Shown in pieces: positions 25,340-33,681 of a stretch of DNA of 64,000 nt. The notes beneath the pieces are model-generated. The model made no database searches, had not been told where the DNA came from, and saw only the letters and a program-made list of their open reading frames with translations. Location: NCBI GenBank assembly GCA_963817905.1, contig CAWFPS010000002.1, positions 434,001 to 498,000 of the forward strand, written 5' to 3'. The stretch's first letter is position 1. The number at the start of each line of letters is the position of its first letter. Made by a program: the position numbers and the translations under genes. The stretch comes from VRUE01 sp963817905. Lineage in GTDB: Bacteria > Actinomycetota > Thermoleophilia > Solirubrobacterales > 70-9.

Positions 25340-26909
25340 CGCGGACCGTCGGCCCGGTGACCGGCGGCTCGACCTTGCCGCCGGGCCTGCTCGCATCGAT
25401 CTCGCCGGACCTACTCCTGCCGACCTCGGTGCGGAGCGTGCGACGCGACTCCTTCTGCGCGTACATGCGCACGTCGGCGAGCTGCAGCGCCGAGGAGGGA
25501 TCGCCCGCCTCGGCCGGGATCGTCGCGGCGCCCCAGGAGGAGCCGACCTCGACCCCGCGGTCGCTCTCGGCCAGCGCGGCCGCCGCTGCCCGCGCGACGG
25601 CGTCGAAGCGGCTCTCGGCGCAGGTCAGCAGCAGGCAGAACTCATCGCCGCCGATGCGGTAGGCGGTGCCGTCCTCGCCGACGGCGGTCTTGAGCGCGGC
25701 ACCGAGCCGCTTCAGCAGCTCGTCTCCCGCCGGGTGGCCGAAGGTGTCGTTGTAGCGCTTGAAGCCGTTGAGGTCGAAGAGGTAGAGCATCGCCGGCTGC
25801 TCGGGGCCGCCGCGCTCGAAGATCGCCGTCAGGTCGCCCTCCATGCGGCCGCGGTTGCTGAGGCCGGTCAGCGAGTCGGTGCGCACTTCCTCGAGCAGCT
25901 TGCGGTTCTCGCGGTCGCTCATCGCCAGGCGAACGATCACCGCCGACATCGTCGCCGCCCAGAGCACGGTCGAGAGCCCGCCGGTGGCGCTGTTGTACTG
26001 CATCGCGAATAGCCCGATCATCACCGCCGCGAAGACGGCCGGCACGACGATCTCGCGGCGGTCCTCCTCCCTGTGTGGAGAGGTGATCGCCGCGGCTTCC
26101 ATCGGCTGCCAGACCGCCGCACCGAGGCAGACGGCCGCGATCAAGTAGATCGGATCGATCCATTCGCCGCCCGGGAGAACGCCTTCGGTCGATTGCAGCG
26201 TGTAGGCGATGTCGGCGATCACCAGCGCGGCCAGGCCGGCCAGCAACAGCGACCAGGTCCGACCCGGTCGCCAGCCCGTTAGCGCAACCACGCCGACGAC
26301 CATCGCGAGCATCGCGATGTCCCCGAGCGGATAGGCCAGCGTGGTCGCAACTTCGAGCGACGTGCCGGATGCCTGCTTGGCGACGAAGTTGAAGACGAAA
26401 GCGGTCCCGAGTGCCGCCGTGCCCAGGGTGGCGATTAGCCCGTCCATCCAGAGGCGCCAGTCGATCTCGTGGGCACGTGCTCGCACGAGCAGGGCGAGGC
26501 CAGCGTATGCGAGCGGGTAGAAGACGAGGTAGCCGATGTCGGCCGGCGACGGGTAAGGAGCGAATTCGTTGCCTTCGATGAAAGCCGTCCAGTAGATCTC
26601 GGCGGCAGCCCAGGAGAGCATCGCCAGGCCGATCAGGAGCCAGGCAGCGCGCTCGCGCCTGTAGTCGGACGCCCTGATCAGGCAGGCGACGCCGGCGCCG
26701 AGGACGACGGCGTCATAGAGCGGGCCGCGGATCGCAAAGTCGAGACCGGCGCCAAGGCCAATCCAGTCCTGCAGGGCGACGAGTGCGGTGCCGCCGAGCA
26801 GCAGCGCGGCGAGCGCGCGGCGAAGGTAGCGCGGTCCCGGCGGCGGGCCCGTCGTCTTCTCGGTGGTATCCACTGATGAAGCTATCGGCATTTCGGGCCG
26901 ATTCCCCAA
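25326..26909 (-). CDS. Multi-pass membrane diguanylate cyclase (GGDEF)
   Basis: A 527-residue protein. Residues ~25-330 hold about nine transmembrane helices forming an integral-membrane sensor of unknown type. A GGDEF domain follows: DSLTGLSNRGRMEGDL, YLFDLNGFKRYNDTFGHPAGDELLKRLG (metal and GTP contacts) and the intact signature YRIGGDEFCLLL. It should make cyclic di-GMP from two GTP. The RxxD inhibitory site expected five residues before GGDEF is not present (the stretch reads GEDGTAY), so product inhibition by that route is unlikely. No EAL domain is fused. The C-terminal tail is basic and low-complexity. Confidence 0.9.
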   Translation of the reverse strand: MGNRPEMPIASSVDTTEKTTGPPPGPRYLRRALAALLLGGTALVALQDWIGLGAGLDFAIRGPLYDAVVLGAGVACLIRASDYRRERAAWLLIGLAMLSWAAAEIYWTAFIEGNEFAPYPSPADIGYLVFYPLAYAGLALLVRARAHEIDWRLWMDGLIATLGTAALGTAFVFNFVAKQASGTSLEVATTLAYPLGDIAMLAMVVGVVALTGWRPGRTWSLLLAGLAALVIADIAYTLQSTEGVLPGGEWIDPIYLIAAVCLGAAVWQPMEAAAITSPHREEDRREIVVPAVFAAVMIGLFAMQYNSATGGLSTVLWAATMSAVIVRLAMSDRENRKLLEEVRTDSLTGLSNRGRMEGDLTAIFERGGPEQPAMLYLFDLNGFKRYNDTFGHPAGDELLKRLGAALKTAVGEDGTAYRIGGDEFCLLLTCAESRFDAVARAAAAALAESDRGVEVGSSWGAATIPAEAGDPSSALQLADVRMYAQKESRRTLRTEVGRSRSGEIDASRPGGKVEPPVTGPTVRVTRG

Positions 26910-26952
26910 CCCCGGAACGGGCCGATTGCGCGCGTCATCTAGACTGAAGGGC

Positions 26953-27168
26953 GTGAAAACCGGAATTCATCCTGAGTACACGCTGGCAAACGTGCACTGC
27001 TCCTGCGGGAACCAGTTCTACACGCGCTCCACGGAGTCCGACCTGCACGTCGAGCTCTGCTCGGAGTGCCACCCGTTCTACACCGGCAAGCAGAAGCTGG
27101 TCGATACGGGTGGCAGGGTCGAGCGCTTCCAGCGCCGTGCGGCGAAGCACGCCAAGGCCGGGAGGTAG
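26953..27168 (+). CDS. rpmE: 50S ribosomal protein L31, zinc form
   Basis: 71 residues, GTG start at 26953 after GAAGG. The sequence begins MKTGIHPEYTLANVHCSCGNQFYTRST and continues LCSECHPFYTGKQKLVDTGGRVERFQRR. Cys in CSCGN and CSECH form the zinc site of the C+ type of L31. It is a structural protein of the large subunit bridging to the small subunit. It heads the conserved rpmE-prfA-prmC-tsaC block, here with a DUF1385 gene second. Confidence 0.96.
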   Translation: MKTGIHPEYTLANVHCSCGNQFYTRSTESDLHVELCSECHPFYTGKQKLVDTGGRVERFQRRAAKHAKAGR

Positions 27169-27171
27169 CGC

Positions 27172-28188
27172 GTGAGCCCAGAGCTGGGCTCGCAACGACC
27201 TCAAGCCGCTGCCCCGTCCGAGAACGGGGCGGATCCGCTGCGCATGCCGGATGGCGCGCTCGTCGCCAAGCGCGACGCCCCGGTTGGGGGCCAGGCGGTG
27301 CTGGAGGGGGTGATGATGCGCGGCATCTCGGTCTGGGCCGTGGCGGTGCGCCGTCCCGACCAGGAGATCGAGATCAGCTCCGAGTCGATCAAGCCGTGGG
27401 CCCAGCGCCACCGGCTCTGGCGCCTGCCGATCCTGCGCGGCGTCGTCGCCCTCGGCGAGTCGCTGAAGATCGGCTTCCGCGCCCTCGGCATCTCCGCCAA
27501 CGCCCAGCTCGAGGACGACGAGGACGGCGAGCCCGAAGAGATCGGCGGCTGGGTCTGGGGCCTGACGATCGCCTTCTCGATGTTGCTCGCGGTCGGCCTC
27601 TTCTTTGTCGTCCCGGTCGGGCTGACAAGCCTGATCAAGGACAAGCTCGGCTCTCCCTTCCTCTTCTGGCTGGTCGAGGGCGTGCTGCGCACGGGGATCT
27701 TCATCGCCTACATCGCCGCGATCAGCCGCCTCAAAGACCTGCGCCGCGTTTTCGAGTACCACGGCGCCGAGCACAAGACGATCTCCTGTTATGAGGCCGA
27801 AGACGAGTTGACGCCAGCCCGTGCCAAGCTCTACTCGCGCCTGCACCCGCGCTGCGGCACCAGCTTCCTGCTGATCGTGATGGTGCTGGCGATATTCGTT
27901 TTCGCCCCGATCGGGCTGCCCGCTTGGTACTGGCTGGTCGTCTCGCGGATCGTCGGCATCCCGCTGATCGCCGGCCTCTCCTACGAGGTGATCAAGTGGG
28001 CCGGCAAGAACCGGCGCAAGCGCTGGGTGCGGGCGGTGATGTGGCCGGGACTGATGCTGCAGAACCTGACCACGCGCGAGCCCGACGAAGAGCAGCTGGC
28101 GGTGGCGATCGCCTCGCTCGACGCCGTTCTGGCCCGCGAGACGCCCGAGGCAGCGGCGGGCCAGGAACAGATCGAGATCGTCGCCTAG
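27172..28188 (+). CDS. DUF1385 membrane protein
   Basis: A 338-residue protein with a GTG start 3 nt after rpmE and a GGAGG site inside the rpmE end. Family signatures are clear: VGGQAVLEGVMMRG near residue 40, ISRLKDLRRVFEYHGAEHKTISCYEAEDELTP and RLHPRCGTSFLLIVM. Four or five transmembrane helices are predicted (SMLLAVGLFFVVPVGL, GIFIAYIAAI, FLLIVMVLAIFVFAPIGL, WLVVSRIVGIPLIAGLSYEVIKWAG). The biochemical function is not known; the gene is often next to rpmE and prfA in Gram-positive bacteria. Its end overlaps the convergent SnoaL-like gene by 4 nt. Confidence 0.9.
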   Translation: MSPELGSQRPQAAAPSENGADPLRMPDGALVAKRDAPVGGQAVLEGVMMRGISVWAVAVRRPDQEIEISSESIKPWAQRHRLWRLPILRGVVALGESLKIGFRALGISANAQLEDDEDGEPEEIGGWVWGLTIAFSMLLAVGLFFVVPVGLTSLIKDKLGSPFLFWLVEGVLRTGIFIAYIAAISRLKDLRRVFEYHGAEHKTISCYEAEDELTPARAKLYSRLHPRCGTSFLLIVMVLAIFVFAPIGLPAWYWLVVSRIVGIPLIAGLSYEVIKWAGKNRRKRWVRAVMWPGLMLQNLTTREPDEEQLAVAIASLDAVLARETPEAAAGQEQIEIVA

Positions 28189-28583
28189 GTAGCGTCGCCC
28201 CAGCCCCACAGCGCCGCGATCGAGAGCTTCCAGCTGCCTTCGATCCGCTTCAGGACCAGGTAGGGGCTGCATAAGTGCTCGTAGCGGGAGCCCTCGGCGC
28301 CGAGGGCGTTCATCAGCCACCGCTCGCGGGCGAAGGCGACATCGCCGGCGATGAGGAGGTTGCTGTGCTCGACTTCGATCTGGATCCGGCGGGCGATCAG
28401 CTGGGCCAGCACAGGCCGGATCTGTTCGCGATCGTGGATCGCCGTCGCGTCGGGGGTGAGCAGGCAGGCGTTACGGGCAAAGCACCCGGTCGCCGCTTCG
28501 AGGTTTCCGGCACCGATCAGCCTGGGCAGGGCGAGGCAGGCGATGCGGGTGGGAGCTTTGGGGGCAATCGCATCCGTTTTCAT
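28185..28583 (-). CDS. SnoaL-like (NTF2-fold) protein
   Basis: A 132-residue protein with the cone-shaped NTF2/SnoaL fold pattern: RLIGAGNLEAATGCFARNACLLTPDATAIHDREQIRPVLAQLIARRIQIEVEHSNLLIAGDVAFARERWLMN, ending YLVLKRIEGSWKLSIAALWGW. Such proteins bind small molecules or act as isomerases/cyclases, but no catalytic residue can be assigned. It lies opposite to the flanking translation genes and is probably an accessory insertion in an otherwise conserved block. Confidence 0.75.
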   Translation of the reverse strand: MKTDAIAPKAPTRIACLALPRLIGAGNLEAATGCFARNACLLTPDATAIHDREQIRPVLAQLIARRIQIEVEHSNLLIAGDVAFARERWLMNALGAEGSRYEHLCSPYLVLKRIEGSWKLSIAALWGWGDAT

Positions 28584-28709
28584 GGCAGCACCTTCAAATC
28601 TGGGATTCGTAGGGTGTTTGAGCGCTTGGACTAGATAAATGGCACAGTAGCTCGATTTATTGTGCTAGTCAACTGGCACACTGTTTGGCCGTGAACTATG
28701 TTGTGAGGC

Positions 28710-29777
28710 GTGATCGACTCGCTGGTCGAACAGATCGAGGCGCGCTTCGCCGAGCTCGAGGCGCAGATGTCGGACCCGGCGGTGATCGGGGACCGGGAAC
28801 GCTACGCCGAGGTCGGCCGCGAGTACCGCGAGCTGCAGCCGGCCCAGGTCCTGGCGGTCGAGTACCGCAAGCTCAAGGACGACCTCGAGGGCGCACGCGA
28901 GCTGCTGGCGGAGGACGGCGATGACGCGGAGCTGCTGAAGCTGGCCGAGGAGGCCCCGGCGCGCTTGGAGGAGCTCGAAGAGGAGATCCGCCTGGCGATG
29001 GTCGAGCGCGACCCCAACGACTCCAAGAACGTCCTGGTCGAGATCCGCGCCGGGACCGGCGGCGACGAGGCGGCGCTCTTCGCCGGCGACCTCTACAAGA
29101 TGCTCACCCGCTACGCCGAGGAGCGCGGCTTCGCCACCGAGGGGCTCTCGCAGTCCAGCGCCGAGGTCGGCGGCTTCAAGGAGGTGACCTTTGCGATCAA
29201 GGGGGAGGGCGCCTACTCGATCTTCAAGTACGAGGGTGGCACTCACCGGGTGCAGCGCGTGCCCGAGACCGAGTCCCAGGGCCGCATCCACACCTCAACC
29301 GCGACGGTCGCGGTTCTGCCCGAGGCAGAGGAGGTCGAGGTGCAGATCGACGCCAACGACCTCCAGGTCGACGTCTACCGCTCCTCCGGGCCCGGCGGAC
29401 AGTCGGTCAACACCACCGACTCGGCCGTGCGGATAACCCACAAGCCCAGCGGGATCGTCGTCTCGATGCAGGACGAGAAGTCCCAGCTGCAGAACAAGGA
29501 GCGGGCGATGCGGGTGCTGCGGGCGCGGATCTATGAGCGCGAGCTGGCCGAACAGCAGGCCAAGATCGCCTCCGAGCGCAAGGCCCAGGTCGGCAGCGGC
29601 GAGCGCTCGGAGAAGGTCCGCACCTACAACTTCCCCCAGGGCCGGGTGACCGACCACCGGATCAAGCACACCTCACACAACCTCGACGGGGTGCTCGGCG
29701 GCGAGCTGACCGAGTTCACCGAGGCGCTCGCGGCGGAGGAGAAGAGGCAGCGCCTGGAGACCGCGGCGGTCGGATGA
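28710..29777 (+). CDS. prfA: Peptide chain release factor 1
   Basis: A 355-residue class-I release factor, GTG start at 28710. The codon-recognition tripeptide in HRVQRVPETESQGRIHTS is P-E-T, the P-x-T form of RF1 (UAA/UAG), unlike the SPF form in the prfB product encoded at 61571. The peptidyl-hydrolysis loop is SSGPGGQSVNTTDSAVRITH (GGQ). It ends LDGVLGGELTEFTEAL. The prmC gene, whose product methylates the GGQ glutamine, overlaps its stop by 4 nt. Confidence 0.97.
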   Translation: MIDSLVEQIEARFAELEAQMSDPAVIGDRERYAEVGREYRELQPAQVLAVEYRKLKDDLEGARELLAEDGDDAELLKLAEEAPARLEELEEEIRLAMVERDPNDSKNVLVEIRAGTGGDEAALFAGDLYKMLTRYAEERGFATEGLSQSSAEVGGFKEVTFAIKGEGAYSIFKYEGGTHRVQRVPETESQGRIHTSTATVAVLPEAEEVEVQIDANDLQVDVYRSSGPGGQSVNTTDSAVRITHKPSGIVVSMQDEKSQLQNKERAMRVLRARIYERELAEQQAKIASERKAQVGSGERSEKVRTYNFPQGRVTDHRIKHTSHNLDGVLGGELTEFTEALAAEEKRQRLETAAVG

Positions 29778-30583
29778 CCGGCGAAGCGCTGGCCGCGTCG
29801 ACGGACGCCCTGCGCGCCGCCGGGATAGCCGAGCCGCGCCTCGACGCTGAGCTGCTCCTGGCCGAGGCAACCGGCTGGGAGCGGGCGCGGCTGGTCGCCG
29901 AGCCCGAGGCGGAGCTGCCGCCGCCGGCAGCCCGTCGCTTCGGCGAGATGGTGCGACGACGGCTGCGGCGCGAGCCGGTCGCCTACATCCTCGGCCGGCG
30001 GGGCTTTCGCCATATCGAGCTGGCCGTCGACCCGCGCGTGCTGATTCCCCGGCCCGAGACAGAGCTACTCGTCGAGCTCGCGCTCGAGCTGAGGCCCGCC
30101 ACGGTGCTGGACATCGGCACCGGCTCGGGCGCGATCGCGCTGGCGATCGCCGCCGAGCTGCCCGAGTGCGCCATCGCCGCGACCGACACCTCCGCCGCGG
30201 CGCTGGAAGTCGCGCGCGGCAACGCCGAGCGACTCGGCCTCACGGCGCGGGTCGAGTTCGCGGCTGGGACGTTTCCTGCCGGCGAGGGGTTCGACCTGAC
30301 CGTCGCGAATCTCCCCTATGTGAGCGAAGCGGAGTGGGGTGGGCTGGAGCCGGAGGTGACCGAGTGGGAGCCGCGCGAGGCGCTGTTGGCCGGCCGCGAC
30401 GGCCTCGACGCGATCCGGGCTCTCCTCGCCGAGCGGGCTCGGATCGGGGGAGCGCTTGCCCTCGAGCTGGGGCAGGGGCAGGCCGGAGCCGTCCGGGCGA
30501 TGCTGGACGAGGCGGGGTTCGGTGCGGTCGAGACCCGCCGCGACCTGGCCGGGATTGAGCGGGTGGGGGTGGGGCGGCCGTGA
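29774..30583 (+). CDS. prmC: Release factor glutamine methyltransferase
   Basis: A 269-residue SAM-dependent enzyme, ATG overlapping the prfA stop. The N-terminal five-helix substrate domain contains ATGWERARLVAEPEAELPP and RREPVAYILGRRGFRHIELAVDPRVLIPRPETE. The catalytic domain has motif I VLDIGTGSGAIALAIAAELP and the N-P-P-Y equivalent NLPYVSEAEW. It N5-methylates the GGQ glutamine of RF1 and RF2. Neighbours prfA and tsaC are the usual ones. Confidence 0.95.
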   Translation: MTGEALAASTDALRAAGIAEPRLDAELLLAEATGWERARLVAEPEAELPPPAARRFGEMVRRRLRREPVAYILGRRGFRHIELAVDPRVLIPRPETELLVELALELRPATVLDIGTGSGAIALAIAAELPECAIAATDTSAAALEVARGNAERLGLTARVEFAAGTFPAGEGFDLTVANLPYVSEAEWGGLEPEVTEWEPREALLAGRDGLDAIRALLAERARIGGALALELGQGQAGAVRAMLDEAGFGAVETRRDLAGIERVGVGRP

Positions 30584-31212
30584 CCGTGACGGTCTCAATC
30601 GAGCGCGACGGCGCCGAGCGGGCCCGCACCGGCCTCGAGCTCTGCATCGCCGCCGGTGGCGTCGCTGTCTTCCCCGCCGACGGCCTTTACGGGATCGCCT
30701 GCGATCCGCTCAACGCGGACGCGATCAAGCGGGTCCACCGGGCCAAGGGACGCGACGACGGCAAGCCGTCGGCCGTGCTCTATTTCTCGCCGCTGGCGAT
30801 GCGCGAGCTGATCGACGAGCTGGGGGATCGCACCCGGGCGGCGGTCGGTGCGCTGATGCCGGGCCCGGTCACGCTCGTCGTCGCCAACCCCGGCCACCGC
30901 TACCCGCTGGCCTGCCGCGAGAACCCGGAGCGGCTCGGCTTGCGCTTGATCGGCGGGCCGCTGGCGGGGGCGATGTGCCCGCTCTTCCAGACCTCGGCCA
31001 ACCGCAGCGGCGAGCCGGCACCGGCGCACTTCGCCGACGTCCCGCGTGAGATCCTCACCGAGGTCGATGTCGCGATCGACGGCGGGGCGCTCACCGGGCT
31101 GCCGTCGACCGTGGTCGACCTGACCGGGTTCGACGCCGCCGGCGATTGGACGGTGCTGCGCGAAGGGGGCCTGGCGCTCGGCGAGGTCGCCGGCCGGCTC
31201 GAGGGCATCTAG
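30580..31212 (+). CDS. tsaC: L-threonylcarbamoyladenylate synthase
   Basis: A 210-residue YrdC/Sua5-type enzyme that makes the threonylcarbamoyl-AMP used for t6A37 in ANN-decoding tRNAs. GTG start overlaps the prmC stop. The active cavity shows AAGGVAVFPADGLYGIACDPLN (variant of the FPTDTVYGL motif), KGRDDGKPSAVLYFS, LMPGPVTLVVANPG, and the closing SANRSGEPAP-type segment (TSANRSGEPAPAHFADV). A C-terminal Sua5 domain is absent, so this is the short TsaC form. It closes the translation-factor block. Confidence 0.93.
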   Translation: MTVTVSIERDGAERARTGLELCIAAGGVAVFPADGLYGIACDPLNADAIKRVHRAKGRDDGKPSAVLYFSPLAMRELIDELGDRTRAAVGALMPGPVTLVVANPGHRYPLACRENPERLGLRLIGGPLAGAMCPLFQTSANRSGEPAPAHFADVPREILTEVDVAIDGGALTGLPSTVVDLTGFDAAGDWTVLREGGLALGEVAGRLEGI

Positions 31213-31214
31213 CG

Positions 31215-31252
31215 CTGTTCTAGTTGACTCGAACAGTCTCCCTCGATAGTGT
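31215..31252 (+). promoter_or_regulatory. GntR operator overlapping a sigma70-type promoter
   Basis: TTGACT (31224-31229) and TAGTGT (31247-31252) are 17 bp apart and make a good vegetative promoter, with a start point close to the ATG at 31261. A 22-bp palindrome at 31215-31236, of the form CTGTTC-n-AGT-nn-ACT-n-GAACAG, overlaps the -35. It is probably the autoregulatory site of the GntR protein encoded downstream. Confidence 0.65.
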
Positions 31253-31260
31253 GTGTTTTG

Positions 31261-32034
31261 ATGGCACAGCGGACCGCAGATCGCGAAGCCACACCCTTTT
31301 CCACCGATCCCGCGGCTGAGCTGCCGGTCGGCGTTCAACTCTCCTGGCGCCTGCGGGCGCTGATCGCCACCGGCCGGCTTGCCGCCGGCGAGCGGCTGCC
31401 CAGTTTCCGCCAGCTCGCCGAGTGGGGCGGCGTCAACGTCAACACCGTGCGGGCGGTCTACGCCGGCCTCGAGGAGGCCGGGCTGGTGGTCAGCCGCCAG
31501 GGACAGGGCACCTTCGTCGGCGATCGGATCGAGGCCTCGCCGGAGTTGGAGGAAATTGCCGGCGACGCACTGCGGCGGGCGCTCGCCGCGGGTCTGGACG
31601 CCAGCGACCTCGTCGTCGTCACCGCCGCCTGCGCGAGCATGAACGGTGGCGAGAGTGCGGTCGAGACCGGTGGCGAGCTGCCGGACCTTGCCGAGGAAAG
31701 CGAAGCGATCGAGGTGCGTCACGAGCTGCGCCGCCAGATCGCCCGGCTGGAGATCGAGCTGGCCGCTTACACGCGCGATCTGCCCGATGACATGCCGACC
31801 GCGGCCCGCTTCTCCAAAGCCCACATCGCCGGCGTGGAGGAGCTCGAGCAGACGCGGGACACCTTGATCGCCCAGCTCTCGGAGGCGCAGCGGGCGGCTG
31901 AGACTCGCGCCCGCGAGGTCGGCGAGGCGCGGGCGCGGCGCAAAGCGCGGCTGGAGGAGAAGAGCGATTCCGGCTCAGAATCGGGCGGGGGCCCGCTTGG
32001 CAGGGCGATGAGCTGGTGGCAGGCGAAGTCCTAA
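31261..32034 (+). CDS. GntR-family transcriptional regulator with coiled-coil tail
   Basis: A 257-residue protein from ATG 31261 (an in-frame GTG four codons earlier lies in the promoter). The N-terminal winged helix is GntR-like: LSWRLRALIATGRLAAGERLPSFRQLAEWGGVNVNTVRAVYAGLEEAGLVVSRQGQGTFV. The rest is not a standard FadR or HutC effector domain. It is a long charged helix region (EIRHELRRQIARLEIELAAY, KAHIAGVEELEQTRDTLIAQLSEAQRAAETRAREV) ending in a Ser/Gly tail and WW. It overlaps the first MlaE-type permease by 19 bp and probably controls that pair. Confidence 0.85.
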   Translation: MAQRTADREATPFSTDPAAELPVGVQLSWRLRALIATGRLAAGERLPSFRQLAEWGGVNVNTVRAVYAGLEEAGLVVSRQGQGTFVGDRIEASPELEEIAGDALRRALAAGLDASDLVVVTAACASMNGGESAVETGGELPDLAEESEAIEVRHELRRQIARLEIELAAYTRDLPDDMPTAARFSKAHIAGVEELEQTRDTLIAQLSEAQRAAETRAREVGEARARRKARLEEKSDSGSESGGGPLGRAMSWWQAKS

Positions 32035-32822
32035 CCCGAGCCTCGCTGCCGGTCAAGTCCGCCTTCGAGCAGGTCGGCGAGATGATGATCCTCACCGCGA
32101 AGACGATCGTCTCGGCGGTGCGGCCGCCCTTTCCCTACGGCGAGGAGCTGGTCTGGCAGTTTCTCTTCGTGCTCAAGCTCTCCTGGTTCCCGCTGCTGAT
32201 CTCGACCTTCGCGCTCTGCCTGGGCGCTCCGGGGTTGCAGGCGGCCGGAGTCCTCTCGCTCTTCGGCGCCCTCGACCGGCTCGGTGGGTTCTTCGTGCTC
32301 ACCGCGATCCGCTGGATCGGGCCGCTGGTGACCGCCGTCGTCGTCGCCGGTGTCGCCGGCACCGCGATCACCGCCGACCTCGGCGCCCGCAAGATCCGCG
32401 AGGAGCTCGATGCGCTGCAGGTGCTCGGCGTCGACCCGATCAAGAACCTGGTCGTGCCGCGCTTCCTGGCGCTGATGGTGATCACCGGCCTGCTCGACAT
32501 CTTCGCGATCGTCTTCGGCCTCACCGCCGGGATCGCCGCGGAGCTGCTCTACCGGCAGTCGCTCGGCGGTTTCTTCTCGACCCTCTTCGCCAACGCCTCG
32601 ATCACCGACATCTGGGGATCGGTGGTGATGTGCACCCTGTTCGGCGCGATCATCGCGGTCGTCTGCTCCTTCAAGGGGATGACGGCGTCGGGCGGGGCGG
32701 CCGGAGTCGGGCGGGCGGTCAACCAGGCCGTCGTGATCGCCCTCGTCGCCGTCTTCTTCTTCAACTTCATCTTCACCTCGGTCCTGCTCGCCACCAACCC
32801 CGAACTGCAGAGCATCCGGTGA
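32016..32822 (+). CDS. MlaE/YrbE-type ABC permease, first copy
   Basis: A 268-residue permease, GTG start inside the GntR gene end. Five or six transmembrane helices. The cytoplasmic coupling segment reads ADLGARKIREELDALQVLGVDPIKNLVVPR, the E-E-x-D-A-L signature of MlaE/YrbE proteins. The end SFKGMTASGGAAGVGRAVNQAVV is also family-typical. In mycobacterial mce operons a YrbEA/YrbEB pair transports lipids or sterols with Mce proteins and MceG ATPase. Here the second permease follows with a GTGA overlap, but no Mce-type gene is adjacent. Confidence 0.9.
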   Translation: MAGEVLTRASLPVKSAFEQVGEMMILTAKTIVSAVRPPFPYGEELVWQFLFVLKLSWFPLLISTFALCLGAPGLQAAGVLSLFGALDRLGGFFVLTAIRWIGPLVTAVVVAGVAGTAITADLGARKIREELDALQVLGVDPIKNLVVPRFLALMVITGLLDIFAIVFGLTAGIAAELLYRQSLGGFFSTLFANASITDIWGSVVMCTLFGAIIAVVCSFKGMTASGGAAGVGRAVNQAVVIALVAVFFFNFIFTSVLLATNPELQSIR

Positions 32823-33616
32823 TCGGCTGGCTCGACGTCCCGCGCGGCTGGCTCGACTCCCTCGGCGAGATCGCCCGCTTTGGCTCTCGCGTCGCCGGCC
32901 TCGTCTACAGCGGCCGCGTCCTGCGCTTCTTCGGCGAGAGCATGCGCCAGGCCGGCATCCTGATCCTCGGCTCGGCGGTGATCATCTGGGCCTTCGTCTT
33001 CATCCTCGGCCTCCAGTGCGGGTTGCAGGGCGCCTACTTCAACCGCTCGATCGGCGCCCCCTCGCTGGCCGGCCTTTTCTCCGCCTACTGCGACCTGCGC
33101 GAGGGGTTGCCCTACGCCTTCGGCTACATCCTCTCGGCCAAGGTCGGCACCGGGATCGTCGCCGAGATCGGCGCGATGCGGATCTCCGACGAGATCGACG
33201 CCCTCGAGGTGATGGGCATCCCGCCCGTGACCTTCCTCGCCGCGACCCGCCTGCTCGGGGCCTGGATCGCGATCCCCTTCCTCTACCTGGTCGGGATCGG
33301 GGTCGCCTACTTCGCCAGCTACATCTCGGTCGTGCAGCAGGTCGGCGACGTCTCCTCCGGCGGCTACCTGCTGATCTTCTGGATGTTCCAGAACCCGCTC
33401 GACCTCTTCTTCAGCCTGACCAAGGGGATGGTGATGGCGACCGCGATCGTGCTGGTCGGCTGCTACTACGGCTACACGGCCTCAGGGGGACCGGTCGGGG
33501 TCGGCACCGCGACCGCCCAATCGATGGTGGTCAACATAATCATCGTCCACATCATCGGCATGCTCGGCACCGTCGTCTTCTGGGGCTCAACCCCGAGAGC
33601 CCCAATAGGCGGCTGA
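32819..33616 (+). CDS. MlaE/YrbE-type ABC permease, second copy
   Basis: A 265-residue permease started at GTG 32819, overlapping the previous stop. It carries AKVGTGIVAEIGAMRISDEIDALEVMGIPPVTFLAATRLLG, the E-I-D-A-L coupling motif, and YYGYTASGGPVGVGTATAQSMVV at the end. It should heterodimerise with the first permease as YrbEA/YrbEB. No substrate-binding Mce/MlaD gene and no ATPase gene is seen nearby; a strong terminator follows directly, so the transcriptional unit ends here. Partners must be encoded elsewhere or be missing. Confidence 0.9.
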   Translation: MIGWLDVPRGWLDSLGEIARFGSRVAGLVYSGRVLRFFGESMRQAGILILGSAVIIWAFVFILGLQCGLQGAYFNRSIGAPSLAGLFSAYCDLREGLPYAFGYILSAKVGTGIVAEIGAMRISDEIDALEVMGIPPVTFLAATRLLGAWIAIPFLYLVGIGVAYFASYISVVQQVGDVSSGGYLLIFWMFQNPLDLFFSLTKGMVMATAIVLVGCYYGYTASGGPVGVGTATAQSMVVNIIIVHIIGMLGTVVFWGSTPRAPIGG

Positions 33617-33632
33617 GTCGTCCTGGGGCCGA

Positions 33633-33670
33633 CGGGCCGATAGTCAAGGCATCCTTGACGTATCGGCCCG
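33633..33670. terminator. Strong bidirectional hairpin
   Basis: CGGGCCGATA (33633-33642) pairs with TATCGGCCCG (33661-33670), and inside GTCAAGG pairs with CCTTGAC with a CAT loop and one bulged G. It lies between the second permease and the convergent lysyl-oxidase-like gene. No U-tract follows. Confidence 0.75.
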
Positions 33671-33681
33671 CCGGCCCGCGG

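Noticed and set aside
28660..28700. TGGCAC-N5-TTGG resembling a sigma54 promoter before prfA
   Set aside because: Only a partial match, no activator gene nearby and sigma54 is not typical of this group.
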